Source: DATFLS01 sp964413425 (GTDB lineage: Bacteria; Fidelibacterota; JAANXI01). Taken from it: a DNA stretch of 16,799 bases. Position 1 is the stretch's first letter. Every line of letters begins with the position of its first letter. The notes under the pieces are model-generated. The model worked only from the letters and a program-made list of their open reading frames with translations. It did not search any database and was not told the DNA's origin. Where the stretch lies: positions 1-16,799 of the forward strand of contig CAYPST010000094.1 of assembly GCA_964413425.1 (NCBI GenBank). Direction: 5' to 3'. Of the stretch, positions 6,629-14,082 are shown one piece after another. The translations under genes and the position numbers were made by a program.

Positions 6629-7657
6629 TTAAAATTCCTGTAATTCCCCAACGACTTCTTCAATCATTTGTCTGCGTTCCCGATAGGGGAGAAACGCACT
6701 TTTAAAACCATTAATAATAATCTCTTTCATGTCTTCCAGGGTGAAACCGAAATATTGATGGGCAATCTGATATTCCCGGGTAAGCGTGGTATCGGATATC
6801 AGACGATTATCGGTATTCAGGGTGACCCGAACGTGATAATCGAAATAAAACCGGAGGGGATGCCGTTCGAAGCTGGGGACGCTTTTGGTGTGCACATTAC
6901 TTGACAAGCAGATCTCAAGCGGAATTCGATGATCGGTTACATAGTTCAGAAGTTCGCCGTCTTCTTTCAGGCGGGTCCCGTGACCGATGCGATGGGCATT
7001 GCAGTAATGTAATGCCTGATGAATGCTCTCCGGACCGTATGCTTCTCCTGCATGGAGGGTGGTATTAATATTATTATTCAGAATCAGGTAGAATGCCTCC
7101 CGGTGATCTTTGGCAGGATAATTTTCCTCGATTCCCGCCAGGTCGAATCCGAGGACGCCCTTACCCTTATATGCCGCAGCCAATTCCGCCAGTTGGAATG
7201 AGATTTCCGGACTGATGCTGCGAATACCACAAATAATCACACCGGTTCGTATTCGGAAATCCTGTTGTGCCTTCCGGAGCCCCCGCAACACAGATTCAAT
7301 GGTGTCAGTTTCATGCATGCCACGTTTCGTATGGAGAATGGGAGAGTAGCGGACTTCAAGATAGCGAATATTTTCCCGGGCGGCATCCTGGGCCAGTTCA
7401 TAGGCGGCCCGTTCCAGAGATTCCGGAGTTTGGAGCACAGACAGGGTAATATCGAACTTTTGTATATAGTTTTCCAGTGAATGGGTGGTCGGGTCCACAG
7501 TGACGGCTTGTTTTAATCTCTCCGGATCAGGTCCGGGCAGTTCAACACCCTGCTGGCTGGCAAGCTCCAGGATAGAGTTAACGCGCAAAGAACCGTCGAG
7601 ATGACAGTGAAGATCAGATTTCGGTAATCGCTGAAGTATTTCCGGGGTAACTGACAT
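6629..7657 (-). CDS. add: Adenosine deaminase
   Basis: The enzyme hydrolyses adenosine (and deoxyadenosine) to inosine in purine salvage. The 342-residue TIM-barrel shows the zinc and catalytic set in order: DLHCHLDGS (15-23, His17 and His19), LHAGE (201-205, His202 and Glu205), RIGHG (223-227, His226) and NTDN (281-284, Asp283). The residue after the metal-binding Asp is Asn, whereas the animal enzymes have a second Asp; the NTDNRL form is common in bacterial Add proteins. No Shine-Dalgarno site precedes the ATG at 7657, but an in-frame stop three codons upstream excludes a longer form. It lies 94 nt after yjjX on the same strand and could be its last operon member. A related nucleoside or aminodeoxyadenosine-type deaminase cannot be excluded. 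Confidence 0.9.
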   Translation of the reverse strand: MSVTPEILQRLPKSDLHCHLDGSLRVNSILELASQQGVELPGPDPERLKQAVTVDPTTHSLENYIQKFDITLSVLQTPESLERAAYELAQDAARENIRYLEVRYSPILHTKRGMHETDTIESVLRGLRKAQQDFRIRTGVIICGIRSISPEISFQLAELAAAYKGKGVLGFDLAGIEENYPAKDHREAFYLILNNNINTTLHAGEAYGPESIHQALHYCNAHRIGHGTRLKEDGELLNYVTDHRIPLEICLSSNVHTKSVPSFERHPLRFYFDYHVRVTLNTDNRLISDTTLTREYQIAHQYFGFTLEDMKEIIINGFKSAFLPYRERRQMIEEVVGELQEF

Positions 7658-7751
7658 CCGTATTCACGTGCTGATTGCTGGTGGTTGTCTCCTGGAAATG
7701 ATTAACAATTTCTCATGTTCCCAGTGATATATATCGACCCGGACTACTGGT

Positions 7752-8339
7752 TTATTGAGAGGATTCATGCGGAGATTGCGCATAGGATTCTTGATTATAA
7801 AATGGTGTGAGGGCGCATAATAATGCCGTTTCGAAGGAGTGTTGTCGCGTTATGAACTGCTGTGTGAATGTCCCGAAGGCGCCCTCCTGATCCGGAATGT
7901 CCGTCTTACCAGTGGCTTCCTCCATAATATCACCCAGGCTGCGATCCTCCTCAAAGACTGCATGGGCAATTGCTTGCGGTACAGGCAGGTTTCCCGAACT
8001 GCCGTAGAATCCGGTGGAGTCATTTTGCACGTATACCCAGCTTTGCAGGAAGGTATGAGGAGTCTTTTGTATCTCGACCTGATAGAGCCCGCCTTCTAAT
8101 CCAATGTAAAAGTCCACCCTGTTCAGATGGGAAAACACATCTCTGAGATACTGTACCCGGTGAACCGCCCCCCTCTGGAGGTGGTGTAACCGAGTCGGAG
8201 TCTCGGGAGTGCCCGAAGGTGCATCCCGTGTGATAAGCTGTGTAATTTCAAATCGCCGATGGTGTGCCGCCAATTGCCGGAATACCGAACGGACGGCGTC
8301 CACTTTGGGCGGGTTCCGGCTGCCAACCGCAATTACCAT
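7752..8339 (-). CDS. yjjX: Inosine/xanthosine triphosphatase (YjjX / DUF84 family)
   Basis: The family removes non-canonical purine nucleotides (ITP, XTP) from the pool. The 195-residue product carries the diagnostic pattern: GSRNPPKVDAV at 6-16 (phosphate-binding N-terminus), GLEGG at 80-84, the TGK..IPDQEGAFG segment at 143-156 and ALTPFYN at 176-182. The last 13 residues are Ser/Gln-rich and probably disordered. Its ATG overlaps the stop codon of the OPT transporter gene by 7 bp, and only a weak GGG-type ribosome-binding site precedes it, so translation is likely coupled. Placed beside adenosine deaminase, it suggests a purine-nucleotide housekeeping theme for the minus-strand operon. Confidence 0.85.
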   Translation of the reverse strand: MVIAVGSRNPPKVDAVRSVFRQLAAHHRRFEITQLITRDAPSGTPETPTRLHHLQRGAVHRVQYLRDVFSHLNRVDFYIGLEGGLYQVEIQKTPHTFLQSWVYVQNDSTGFYGSSGNLPVPQAIAHAVFEEDRSLGDIMEEATGKTDIPDQEGAFGTFTQQFITRQHSFETALLCALTPFYNQESYAQSPHESSQ

Positions 8340-10318
8340 ATTTCCCGGGCATCCTGTCTGGGCGAAGCCGCTTTCCCCAGCCAGAGGACCACCAGTAAGA
8401 GCAGGAGACTACCCGGCCAGGTCCCAATCGGTTCAGGGACAATTGCCAGCACATTTGCATTCCCGGCAATGACGATGGGAATAGCCATCAGAATGCCCAC
8501 CAGAGCCTCACCGGTGATTAAGCCGGATGCGAAGAGTAAGCCGCGATTTTTTGCGCGCTCTCCGGCGGTCTCTAATTTGTCCAGATCTCCATCGGTGGCA
8601 ATGGCCTTTCGCTTATTGAGACCTCGCTGGACAACCCAGGCGACGATTCCACCAAAAAATATCGGTACCGATAACTCAAAAGGTAAATAGATGCCCACGG
8701 CTACCGCCAGCACCGGCAGTCGGAAGTCGGCATTCCGGCGTTCCTGGATTTTATCAAGCACGATGACTCCCACGGCGACGAGCATTCCTATGATGATCAT
8801 CAGCCAGGGGAGGTTCTGGTTAAACACCCCGTCAGCGACGGATGCCATGAGCGTGGCTTGTGGAGCCGCCAGCGGATTGGGGTGGGCTTCGGTGGGCACA
8901 CCGATACCGTAGGCACTTTCTATAAGGATGAGTACCGGTCCCAGCACCAGAGCCGCTGTGACCACACCGAGCATCTGCATCACCTGCTGTTTCCAGGGAG
9001 TGGCACCAACCAGATAGCCCGCCTTCAGATCCTGCATATTATCCCCGCCAATCGCCGCCGCACAGGCCACCACCGCACCGACAAAAATTGCTGCTGCCGG
9101 GCCCGTGGTACTCCCGGTACCTAACAGGGCTAACAGCATCAATGAGGAAAACAGTATCGTGGCGATAGTCACTCCCGAAATGGGATTATTCGAACTACCC
9201 ACCAACCCAGCCATATAAGCTGCAACAGCAGAGAACAGAAAGCCCGCGATCAACATGACAACAGCCATAAAAATAGCCGGCGCGGCACTCTGGATGATAT
9301 ATACATACAGCGCAAAAATCGGGATGAGTGAGATAAGCAGCAAAATACCCACCCATTTAATTGGAGTATCACGATTAGTACGTGCCACAGCGCTGAATCT
9401 CGAAGCCGCACCCCGCCGGTAGGTTTCCATGCTCGCCTTGATCCCGGTAATCACCGAAGACCGGAGATTAATGAGCGCCCATAAGCCACCAATCACCATT
9501 GCACCGACTCCCAGAAAACGGGTTTGTGACGACCAGATTTCGCCCGCCCATTCCACGGCGGCAATGGGTTCTCCGCCGGAGATGGGCCAGGTATGAAAGG
9601 CCGCATAAATTGGAATAGCGACCAACCAGTTGAGCGCGCCGCCCAGAAAGACCAGGACGGCGATGTTGATGCCGACAATATATCCCACCGAAACCAAGGC
9701 CGGAGAGAGATTCGAACCGAAATAAGCGATGGATGATCCCACTCTGGAGGCCGTTTCGATTACTCCGGTCCAGAGCCGTAATCCGGTATCGCCGAATTTG
9801 AATAAGGCACCGATAATCCCCGCCTGGGCAATATATTTCACCTCACCTTTCCCGGCATCTCCCGAGCGCAATACTTCGGCAGTGGCAATGCCTTCCGGAA
9901 ATTTCAGCCCTTCTTCCACAATCAGGGCGCGGCGTAACGGCACGGTGAACAGCACTCCTATCACGCCGCCCAGACCTGCGATGAGTGTCGTTTCCCAGTA
10001 ATTGAAGGTCGTCCAGTATTGCATCACAATCAGAGCGGGCAGAGTGAAGATAACACCTGCCGCCAGGGATTCACCAGCAGACGCAGCCGTCTGCACAATG
10101 TTGTTCTCCAGAATGTTGGATTGCCGAAAGAGTCGAAGAATCCCCATGGAGAGAACCGCCGCAGGGATGGAGGCCGATACGGTCATACCGGCGAAAAGCC
10201 CCAGATATGCATTCGCCCCGGCTAAGACCACCGATAGAATAATGCCAAGTATAATCGCTTTGAAAGTGATTTCGGGTAAACTTACCTCATCCGGAACGGT
10301 TGGACGTTCATTTGCCAC
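8333..10318 (-). CDS. OPT-family oligopeptide transporter
   Basis: This 661-residue integral inner-membrane protein belongs to the OPT superfamily of proton-coupled transporters for oligopeptides or metal chelates. Conserved marks are NAYLGLFAGMTVSASIPAAV (36-55), EEGLKFPEGIATAEVLRSG (135-153) and GDNMQDLKAGYLVGATPWK (from about 424). Long hydrophobic stretches span the protein, consistent with 14-16 helices; a charged stretch near KIQERRNADFR separates the last groups. The length matches the prokaryotic OPT subfamily. The start is GTG at 10318, supported by AAGGAG 7 nt upstream; no ATG fits. It is first in a probable opt-yjjX-add transcript. Its substrate cannot be inferred from sequence, and I see no thiamine- or flavin-specific feature. 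Confidence 0.9.
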   Translation of the reverse strand: MANERPTVPDEVSLPEITFKAIILGIILSVVLAGANAYLGLFAGMTVSASIPAAVLSMGILRLFRQSNILENNIVQTAASAGESLAAGVIFTLPALIVMQYWTTFNYWETTLIAGLGGVIGVLFTVPLRRALIVEEGLKFPEGIATAEVLRSGDAGKGEVKYIAQAGIIGALFKFGDTGLRLWTGVIETASRVGSSIAYFGSNLSPALVSVGYIVGINIAVLVFLGGALNWLVAIPIYAAFHTWPISGGEPIAAVEWAGEIWSSQTRFLGVGAMVIGGLWALINLRSSVITGIKASMETYRRGAASRFSAVARTNRDTPIKWVGILLLISLIPIFALYVYIIQSAAPAIFMAVVMLIAGFLFSAVAAYMAGLVGSSNNPISGVTIATILFSSLMLLALLGTGSTTGPAAAIFVGAVVACAAAIGGDNMQDLKAGYLVGATPWKQQVMQMLGVVTAALVLGPVLILIESAYGIGVPTEAHPNPLAAPQATLMASVADGVFNQNLPWLMIIIGMLVAVGVIVLDKIQERRNADFRLPVLAVAVGIYLPFELSVPIFFGGIVAWVVQRGLNKRKAIATDGDLDKLETAGERAKNRGLLFASGLITGEALVGILMAIPIVIAGNANVLAIVPEPIGTWPGSLLLLLVVLWLGKAASPRQDAREIW

Positions 10319-10369
10319 TGTCTGACTCCTTTACGTTAGTACAATTATCACTCCCAGAGATCAGGATCC

Positions 10370-10381
10370 CAAATGAATTTG
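10370..10381. promoter_or_regulatory. Dyad CAAATGAATTTG, possible operator at the opt promoter
   Basis: The half-sites CAAAT and ATTTG are perfect inverted copies around a GA centre. The dyad begins right after the putative -10 box of opt on the minus strand, so it would cover the transcription start. The same half-sites occur in the longer dyad at 10525-10543. Confidence 0.3.
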
Positions 10382-10410
10382 AAAATACTACCTTGGATAG
10401 TTGGAAGCAA
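10382..10410 (-). promoter_or_regulatory. Candidate promoter of the opt-yjjX-add operon
   Basis: Read on the minus strand, TTGCTT (complement of 10405-10410), a 17-bp spacer and TATTTT (complement of 10382-10387) form a reasonable sigma70-type promoter. Transcription would start near 10375 and leave a leader of about 57 nt before the GTG start. Confidence 0.45.
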
Positions 10411-10524
10411 GAGTTTCTCCCTTCACAATCCGGTAGGGGATACTCTGTTACTATACTTCCGCTGCCGGTGTTTGCTGCGATTACAGGGGAAATCCACTAC
10501 CGGATTTCGAAATATGCAGCTTTT

Positions 10525-10543
10525 ATTCAAATGGAATTTGAAT
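10525..10543. promoter_or_regulatory. 19-bp dyad ATTCAAATGGAATTTGAAT, possible operator
   Basis: Eight-base half-sites are perfect inverted copies around GGA. The right half overlaps a possible -35 element (TTGAAT, 10538-10543) whose partner would be TAAATT at 10560-10565 with a 16-bp spacer; a TATAAT at 10551-10556 is an alternative -10. Its core repeats that of the dyad at 10370-10381. No regulator gene lies nearby. Confidence 0.35.
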
Positions 10544-10583
10544 GATTCCATATAATTGTTAAATTATGCTCACATAAGAGAAA

Positions 10584-10664
10584 AAGGGGTGTTCCCCGGG
10601 AATTCGGGGGGCTGAGATCACACCCGTTGAACCTGATCTGGGTAATTCCAGCGGAGGGAGCGGT
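10584..10664 (+). promoter_or_regulatory. TPP riboswitch (THI box) of the thiamine operon
   Basis: The core consensus is clear: GGGGTG near the 5' end, GGCTGAGA at 10610-10617, CACCC at 10621-10625, TTGAACCTGATCTGG, then TAAT.CCAGCGGAGGGAG. P2 forms between GGGT (10587-10590) and ACCC (10622-10625); P3 is a short CCCCG/CGGGG stem. One base departs from the usual TAATACCAG (TAATTCCAG here), in the pyrophosphate-sensing half; the helix can still form. Binding of thiamine pyrophosphate should favour the terminator downstream and reduce expression of the thi genes. Confidence 0.95.
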
Positions 10665-10675
10665 TAAAAGATTTC

Positions 10676-10710
10676 AAAGCCGTTTCTCCTTCCGGGGGAA
10701 CGGCTTTTTT
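10676..10710 (+). terminator. Intrinsic terminator, expression platform of TPP riboswitch 1
   Basis: AAAGCCGTT (10676-10684) pairs perfectly with AACGGCTTT (10699-10707), and the run of T's ends at 10710. It lies 12 nt after the aptamer and 23 nt before the next start codon, the standard layout for transcriptional control by TPP. Confidence 0.9.
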
Positions 10711-10733
10711 AATACAAAGGGAAGGAGTGACAT

Positions 10734-11798
10734 ATGCCGAATTCTGATTTGCCAAAAGTAGGGAAAGTTTCTTCGAAAATTTTCGATGAGATAATACTTC
10801 CGCAGGTGGGCAAACAGCGCGATGATGTTCTGGTAGGTCCGCAGCATGGCGTGGACATCGGTGTGATCGCATTAGGCAACGGACAGGTGATGGCAATGAG
10901 TACAGATCCGGTATTCATTGTCCCGCCGTATGGATGGGAGCGGTCTGCCTGGTTTGCTGTGCATATTCTGGCGTCAGATACCGCAGTCTCCGGTTTACCC
11001 CCGACACACATGACCATTGATCTGAATCTCCCGCTGGAAGTGGAACGGGAGCAATTGGAAATGATGTGGTCTGTAATCCACCGGGAGAGCGAGGAGCTGG
11101 GAATTTCAATTGTTTCCGGGCACACCGGCCGGTATGAGGGATGCAATTATCCCATGGTCGGCGGAGCCACTGTCTTTGCAATCGGTCCCGAGGCAAAATA
11201 TATCACTCCCGCAATGGCCACGCCCGGTGACCGGGTACTCATTACCAAAGGAGCGGCAATCGAAGCTGCCGGGCTGTTTGCGGTGACGTTCCCGGACAGA
11301 GTGGCGGAAGCCTATGATAAAGCGACGGCTGCCGCTGCGGAAGAAGTTTTCTGGCAGATGTCGGTGGTGGAAGATGCACTGACGGCAGCAAGCGTCGGCG
11401 TGCGGGATGATGGGGTAACCGCGATGCACGACGCAACTGAGTGCGGTATCTGGGGAGGACTGGCTGAAATTGGGCAGGCTTCGAACGTCGGACTCCGAAT
11501 CCAAAAGGAGGAGATCATCGTACAGGATGCGGTGGAGAAAGTCTGCCGGTTGTTCGGTATTGATCCCTTTACCTCAATCAGTGAAGGTACGTTAATTATC
11601 ACCTGCAAACCCCAGAAAGCGAATGAGGTGATAGATCGGCTTGCGGATAAAGATATCCCTGCGAGTATGGTGGGGGAAGTGGTAGAAGCTTCAGAGGGAA
11701 CAAAATATTACGAGGGAGGCAGAGAACACGATCTGGTGCATCCTGAAACGGATCCCTTCTGGGTGGCTTTTGGCAAAGCTGCCGAGGGGGCGGAATGA
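10734..11798 (+). CDS. HypE / AIR-synthase-like (PurM superfamily) protein in the thiamine operon
   Basis: The 354-residue protein has the PurM-superfamily two-domain layout: ATP-binding region with GVDIGVI (39-45), STDP (56-59), ASDTAVSG (80-87) and VSGHTGR (127-133), then a C-terminal domain with MHDATECGIWGGLAE (231-245) and SEGTLII (283-289). These resemble HypE, whose equivalents are TDSYV, NDVAVSG, VTGDT, RDATRGG and NEGKLVI. The C-terminal Cys motif PRIC, essential for HypE, is absent (it ends KAAEGAE), so a role in hydrogenase cyanide-ligand synthesis is unlikely. ThiL's GGEDYEL motif is also missing. Given the TPP riboswitch and the 4-bp overlap with thiE, it may do the ThiL job (thiamine phosphate to pyrophosphate) or another ATP-dependent step; this is inference. 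GAAGGAG at 10721-10727 sets the start. Confidence 0.8.
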   Translation: MPNSDLPKVGKVSSKIFDEIILPQVGKQRDDVLVGPQHGVDIGVIALGNGQVMAMSTDPVFIVPPYGWERSAWFAVHILASDTAVSGLPPTHMTIDLNLPLEVEREQLEMMWSVIHRESEELGISIVSGHTGRYEGCNYPMVGGATVFAIGPEAKYITPAMATPGDRVLITKGAAIEAAGLFAVTFPDRVAEAYDKATAAAAEEVFWQMSVVEDALTAASVGVRDDGVTAMHDATECGIWGGLAEIGQASNVGLRIQKEEIIVQDAVEKVCRLFGIDPFTSISEGTLIITCKPQKANEVIDRLADKDIPASMVGEVVEASEGTKYYEGGREHDLVHPETDPFWVAFGKAAEGAE

Positions 11799-12448
11799 CA
11801 CAATTTGAGATCAGCAACTGGCGACTGTATGTCATTACCGATGAGCACCTAAGCAATCGGACGCATCTGGATATTGCCCGGGAGGCCATTGCCGGGGGCA
11901 CTGATGTTATTCAGTTGCGGGATAAACAGTCCGCTGCCAGGAAGCTCTATGAAGACGGGATACAATTACGTCAGGTGACCAGGGAAACTAATATACCGTT
12001 TATCGTGAATGATCGGGTGGATATTGCCCAGGCCGTGGATGCTGACGGCGTGCACCTTGGCCAGGCTGATTTGCCTGTTCCGGTGGCCAGAAGATTGTTG
12101 GGGCCTGACAAAATACTGGGATGTTCGGCCAGTGCGCCGGAAGAGGCGATGCAGGGAGAACGGGACGGCGCAGATTACCTGGGAGTTGGTCCGGTCTTTG
12201 AAGCCCGGAAGACCAAAACCGATGCGGGCCAGCCAAAGGGATTGCATTTGATTGAGCAAATAAAACAGGTATGTCAAATTCCTGTGGTCGCCATCGGGGG
12301 AATACACCACGATAACGCCCGATCCGTGATAAATGCGGGCGCCGACTGCCTGGCGGTCATTTCCGCCGTGGTGACTGCAGATGATGTGAGAGAGGCTACG
12401 TCGACATTGAAGCAGATTATCGCATCCTCAGGATTCAGAAAAAAATAA
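11795..12448 (+). CDS. thiE: Thiamine-phosphate synthase
   Basis: ThiE joins hydroxymethylpyrimidine pyrophosphate to thiazole phosphate, giving thiamine phosphate. The 217-residue TIM-barrel shows QLRDK (40-44), VNDR (71-74), DGVHLGQ (84-90), GCSAS (109-113), DYLGVGPVFEARKTKTDA (127-144) and VAIGGI (165-170), all expected for an active enzyme. It overlaps the upstream HypE-like gene by 4 bp (ATGA), a sign of coupled translation. The Thr-rich TKT of the usual GPVF.T.TK motif reads FEARKTKTD here, a mild variation; the TenI-type subgroup lacks parts of this set, so ThiE is preferred. Confidence 0.95.
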   Translation: MTQFEISNWRLYVITDEHLSNRTHLDIAREAIAGGTDVIQLRDKQSAARKLYEDGIQLRQVTRETNIPFIVNDRVDIAQAVDADGVHLGQADLPVPVARRLLGPDKILGCSASAPEEAMQGERDGADYLGVGPVFEARKTKTDAGQPKGLHLIEQIKQVCQIPVVAIGGIHHDNARSVINAGADCLAVISAVVTADDVREATSTLKQIIASSGFRKK

Positions 12449-12466
12449 ATCAAGAGGAGGAAGCGG

Positions 12467-13270
12467 ATGAAACGCGTATTAACAATAGCAGGCTCCGACA
12501 GCGGGGGAGGAGCAGGAATCCAGGCGGATTTAAAGACCTTTGCCGCATTTGGAACCTTCGGAATGTCTGCTATTACCGCAGTCACGGCCCAAAATACGGT
12601 GAGTGTAAAAGCGGCGTATGAATTACCGCTGGACCTGATTGAACAGCAAATTGACGCGGTTGTCACTGACATCGGGGTTGATGCCGTTAAAACAGGGATG
12701 TTGTCCAGCTCGAAAGTCGTCGAACTGGTGGCGAAGTCAGTGGAAAAATATGACTTTCCCAATCTGGTGGTGGATCCGGTGATGATAGCTAAAAGCGGCG
12801 ATCCGCTCCTGGCAGAGGAAGCCCGGCAAACCATCCGGGACGACCTGATTCCGCTGGCAACCGTTATTACGCCGAATCTTCATGAGGTGACAGCGTTGAC
12901 TGGCAGGCAGGTAGAGTCGGAAGCCGATATGGAAGCGGCCGCCCGGGAATTGTATCAACTGGGATGCAAATGGGTGGTTGTAAAAGGCGGGCATCTAACC
13001 GGAGCAGCGGAATCCGTGGATGTGATTTACGATGGAAATAAATACTATCATGAGCGGGCCGAACATATTCAAACCAGAAATACCCATGGGACAGGTTGTG
13101 CCTACGCTTCAGCCATTGCTGCAGGTCTGGCCAAAGGGAAATTTCCGCTGGAGGCCATACGTACCGCAAAGCGGTTTATTACCGAAGCCATCCGGGAAGG
13201 ATTGGATATCGGTCAAGGGCATGGACCGGCGAACCATCTGGTGAATATGTCCTCTCCCTGGATGGAGTGA
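12467..13270 (+). CDS. thiD: Hydroxymethylpyrimidine (phosphate) kinase
   Basis: ThiD phosphorylates HMP twice to the pyrophosphate used by ThiE. The 267-residue ribokinase-fold protein has AGSDSGGGAGIQAD (8-21), VVDPVMIAKSG (101-111), TPNLHE (135-140), VVKGGH (171-176) and the anion-hole motif HGTGCAYASAIAA (207-219, with Cys211). The N-terminal Gly-rich signature and Cys211 point to a true ThiD, not pyridoxal kinase, although family members can have dual activity. GAGGAGG at 12454-12460 lies 6 nt before the ATG. It follows thiE by 18 nt in the same operon. Confidence 0.95.
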   Translation: MKRVLTIAGSDSGGGAGIQADLKTFAAFGTFGMSAITAVTAQNTVSVKAAYELPLDLIEQQIDAVVTDIGVDAVKTGMLSSSKVVELVAKSVEKYDFPNLVVDPVMIAKSGDPLLAEEARQTIRDDLIPLATVITPNLHEVTALTGRQVESEADMEAAARELYQLGCKWVVVKGGHLTGAAESVDVIYDGNKYYHERAEHIQTRNTHGTGCAYASAIAAGLAKGKFPLEAIRTAKRFITEAIREGLDIGQGHGPANHLVNMSSPWME

Positions 13271-13305
13271 AATCCTGACAATGGTGACATATTGAACATG
13301 ATTAT

Positions 13306-13373
13306 GTATAACCTAAGTTGAGCGATACGAGCTTCGCGAAGTATCGCTGTACTTAGGGAATTTGGGTATAACC
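13306..13373. repeat. Palindrome bracketed by 8-bp direct repeats, REP- or MITE-like
   Basis: CCTAAGT-TG-AGCGATAC (13312-13328) pairs with GTATCGCT-GT-ACTTAGG (13341-13357) as a 17-position stem with two mismatches, around a 12-nt loop that contains part of the palindrome CTTCGCGAAG. GTATAACC occurs just left (13306-13313) and right (13366-13373) of it in direct orientation, as a target-site duplication would. No T-tract follows, so it is not a standard terminator. It lies between thiD and tenA and could modulate tenA expression or mRNA stability. Confidence 0.5.
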
Positions 13374-13397
13374 ATAAAACAATGTAGCATTGAAGAG

Positions 13398-14051
13398 ATG
13401 AAATTCACAGAATCCCTCTGGCAGGAAATTATACCAATATATGACGCAATTCTTGCACATGATTTTATTCGGCAGTTAATCGACGGCAGTTTGCAGAAGG
13501 AGATCTTCAAATTCTATCTCCAGCAGGATGCGTTGTACTTGCAGGATTTTTCCAAAGCTCTGGCGATCACCGGGGCGAAATCAACTGAATCTCAGCATCA
13601 TCTGCAGTTGTTGGAATTCGCCCGGGGAGCCATTGTCACGGAGCGGGCACTCCACGAATCTTACTTTGAAGAATACGGGGTACGGGAGAGCACAACCCGA
13701 TCGCCTGCCTGCTTCAGCTACACCAATTTTTTACTGCTGACCGCGTACCAGCAGAGTTTTGAAATCAGTACTGCCGCGTTATTGCCGTGCTTCTGGATTT
13801 ATCGGGAGGTCGGAAATCATATCTATCAGCAGTCGGGAAAGGAGAATCCGTATGATCGATGGATCCAGACCTATTCCGGAGAAGAATTCGGTGAAGCGGT
13901 CGAGCACGCAATTGACATCACTGAGGAGGTGGCACGGACTGTGACCAGGCATCAGCAAAAAAGTATGAAGGAGCATTTCATACTTTCCAGTCGATTGGAG
14001 TGGATGTTCTGGGACAGCGCGTATCAATTACAGCAATGGAAACCAGAATGA
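13398..14051 (+). CDS. tenA: Aminopyrimidine aminohydrolase (thiaminase II family)
   Basis: TenA recovers hydroxymethylpyrimidine from degraded thiamine and feeds ThiD. The 217-residue all-helical protein retains the active-site set with the offset of four expected against Bacillus TenA: Asp44, Tyr47, Tyr108, Cys131 (in ALLPCFW), Tyr135, Tyr159 and Glu201 (in RLEWMFW). The ATG at 13398 gives MKFTESLWQE, matching the family N-terminus; a TTG at 13362 would add 12 residues but lies at the edge of the palindromic element and has only AGGGA at spacing 2. GAAGAG is almost adjacent to the chosen ATG, so the start is not certain. It lies 127 nt after thiD and probably in the same transcript. Confidence 0.93.
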   Translation: MKFTESLWQEIIPIYDAILAHDFIRQLIDGSLQKEIFKFYLQQDALYLQDFSKALAITGAKSTESQHHLQLLEFARGAIVTERALHESYFEEYGVRESTTRSPACFSYTNFLLLTAYQQSFEISTAALLPCFWIYREVGNHIYQQSGKENPYDRWIQTYSGEEFGEAVEHAIDITEEVARTVTRHQQKSMKEHFILSSRLEWMFWDSAYQLQQWKPE

Positions 14052-14082
14052 TGTGGTGATTCAACATAAAAATTGATGGTTT

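Larger units (their letters stand above)
10319..10580. other. Divergent control region between the opt and thi operons
   Basis: No gene is supported in this stretch; the 60-80 codon frames here lack ribosome-binding sites and family resemblance. It contains a good minus-strand promoter candidate for opt, weaker plus-strand candidates for the thi operon, and two related dyads: CAAATGAATTTG (10370-10381) and ATTCAAATGGAATTTGAAT (10525-10543). Confidence 0.5.

Noticed and set aside
10734..11798. Straight annotation as ThiL or HypE
   Set aside because: It lacks the ThiL GGEDYEL motif and the HypE C-terminal Cys motif, so neither name is justified by sequence alone.
13362..13397. TTG start for tenA giving 12 extra residues
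   Set aside because: TenA proteins start at the MKF-like position (13398); the extension falls partly within the repeat-bracketed insertion.
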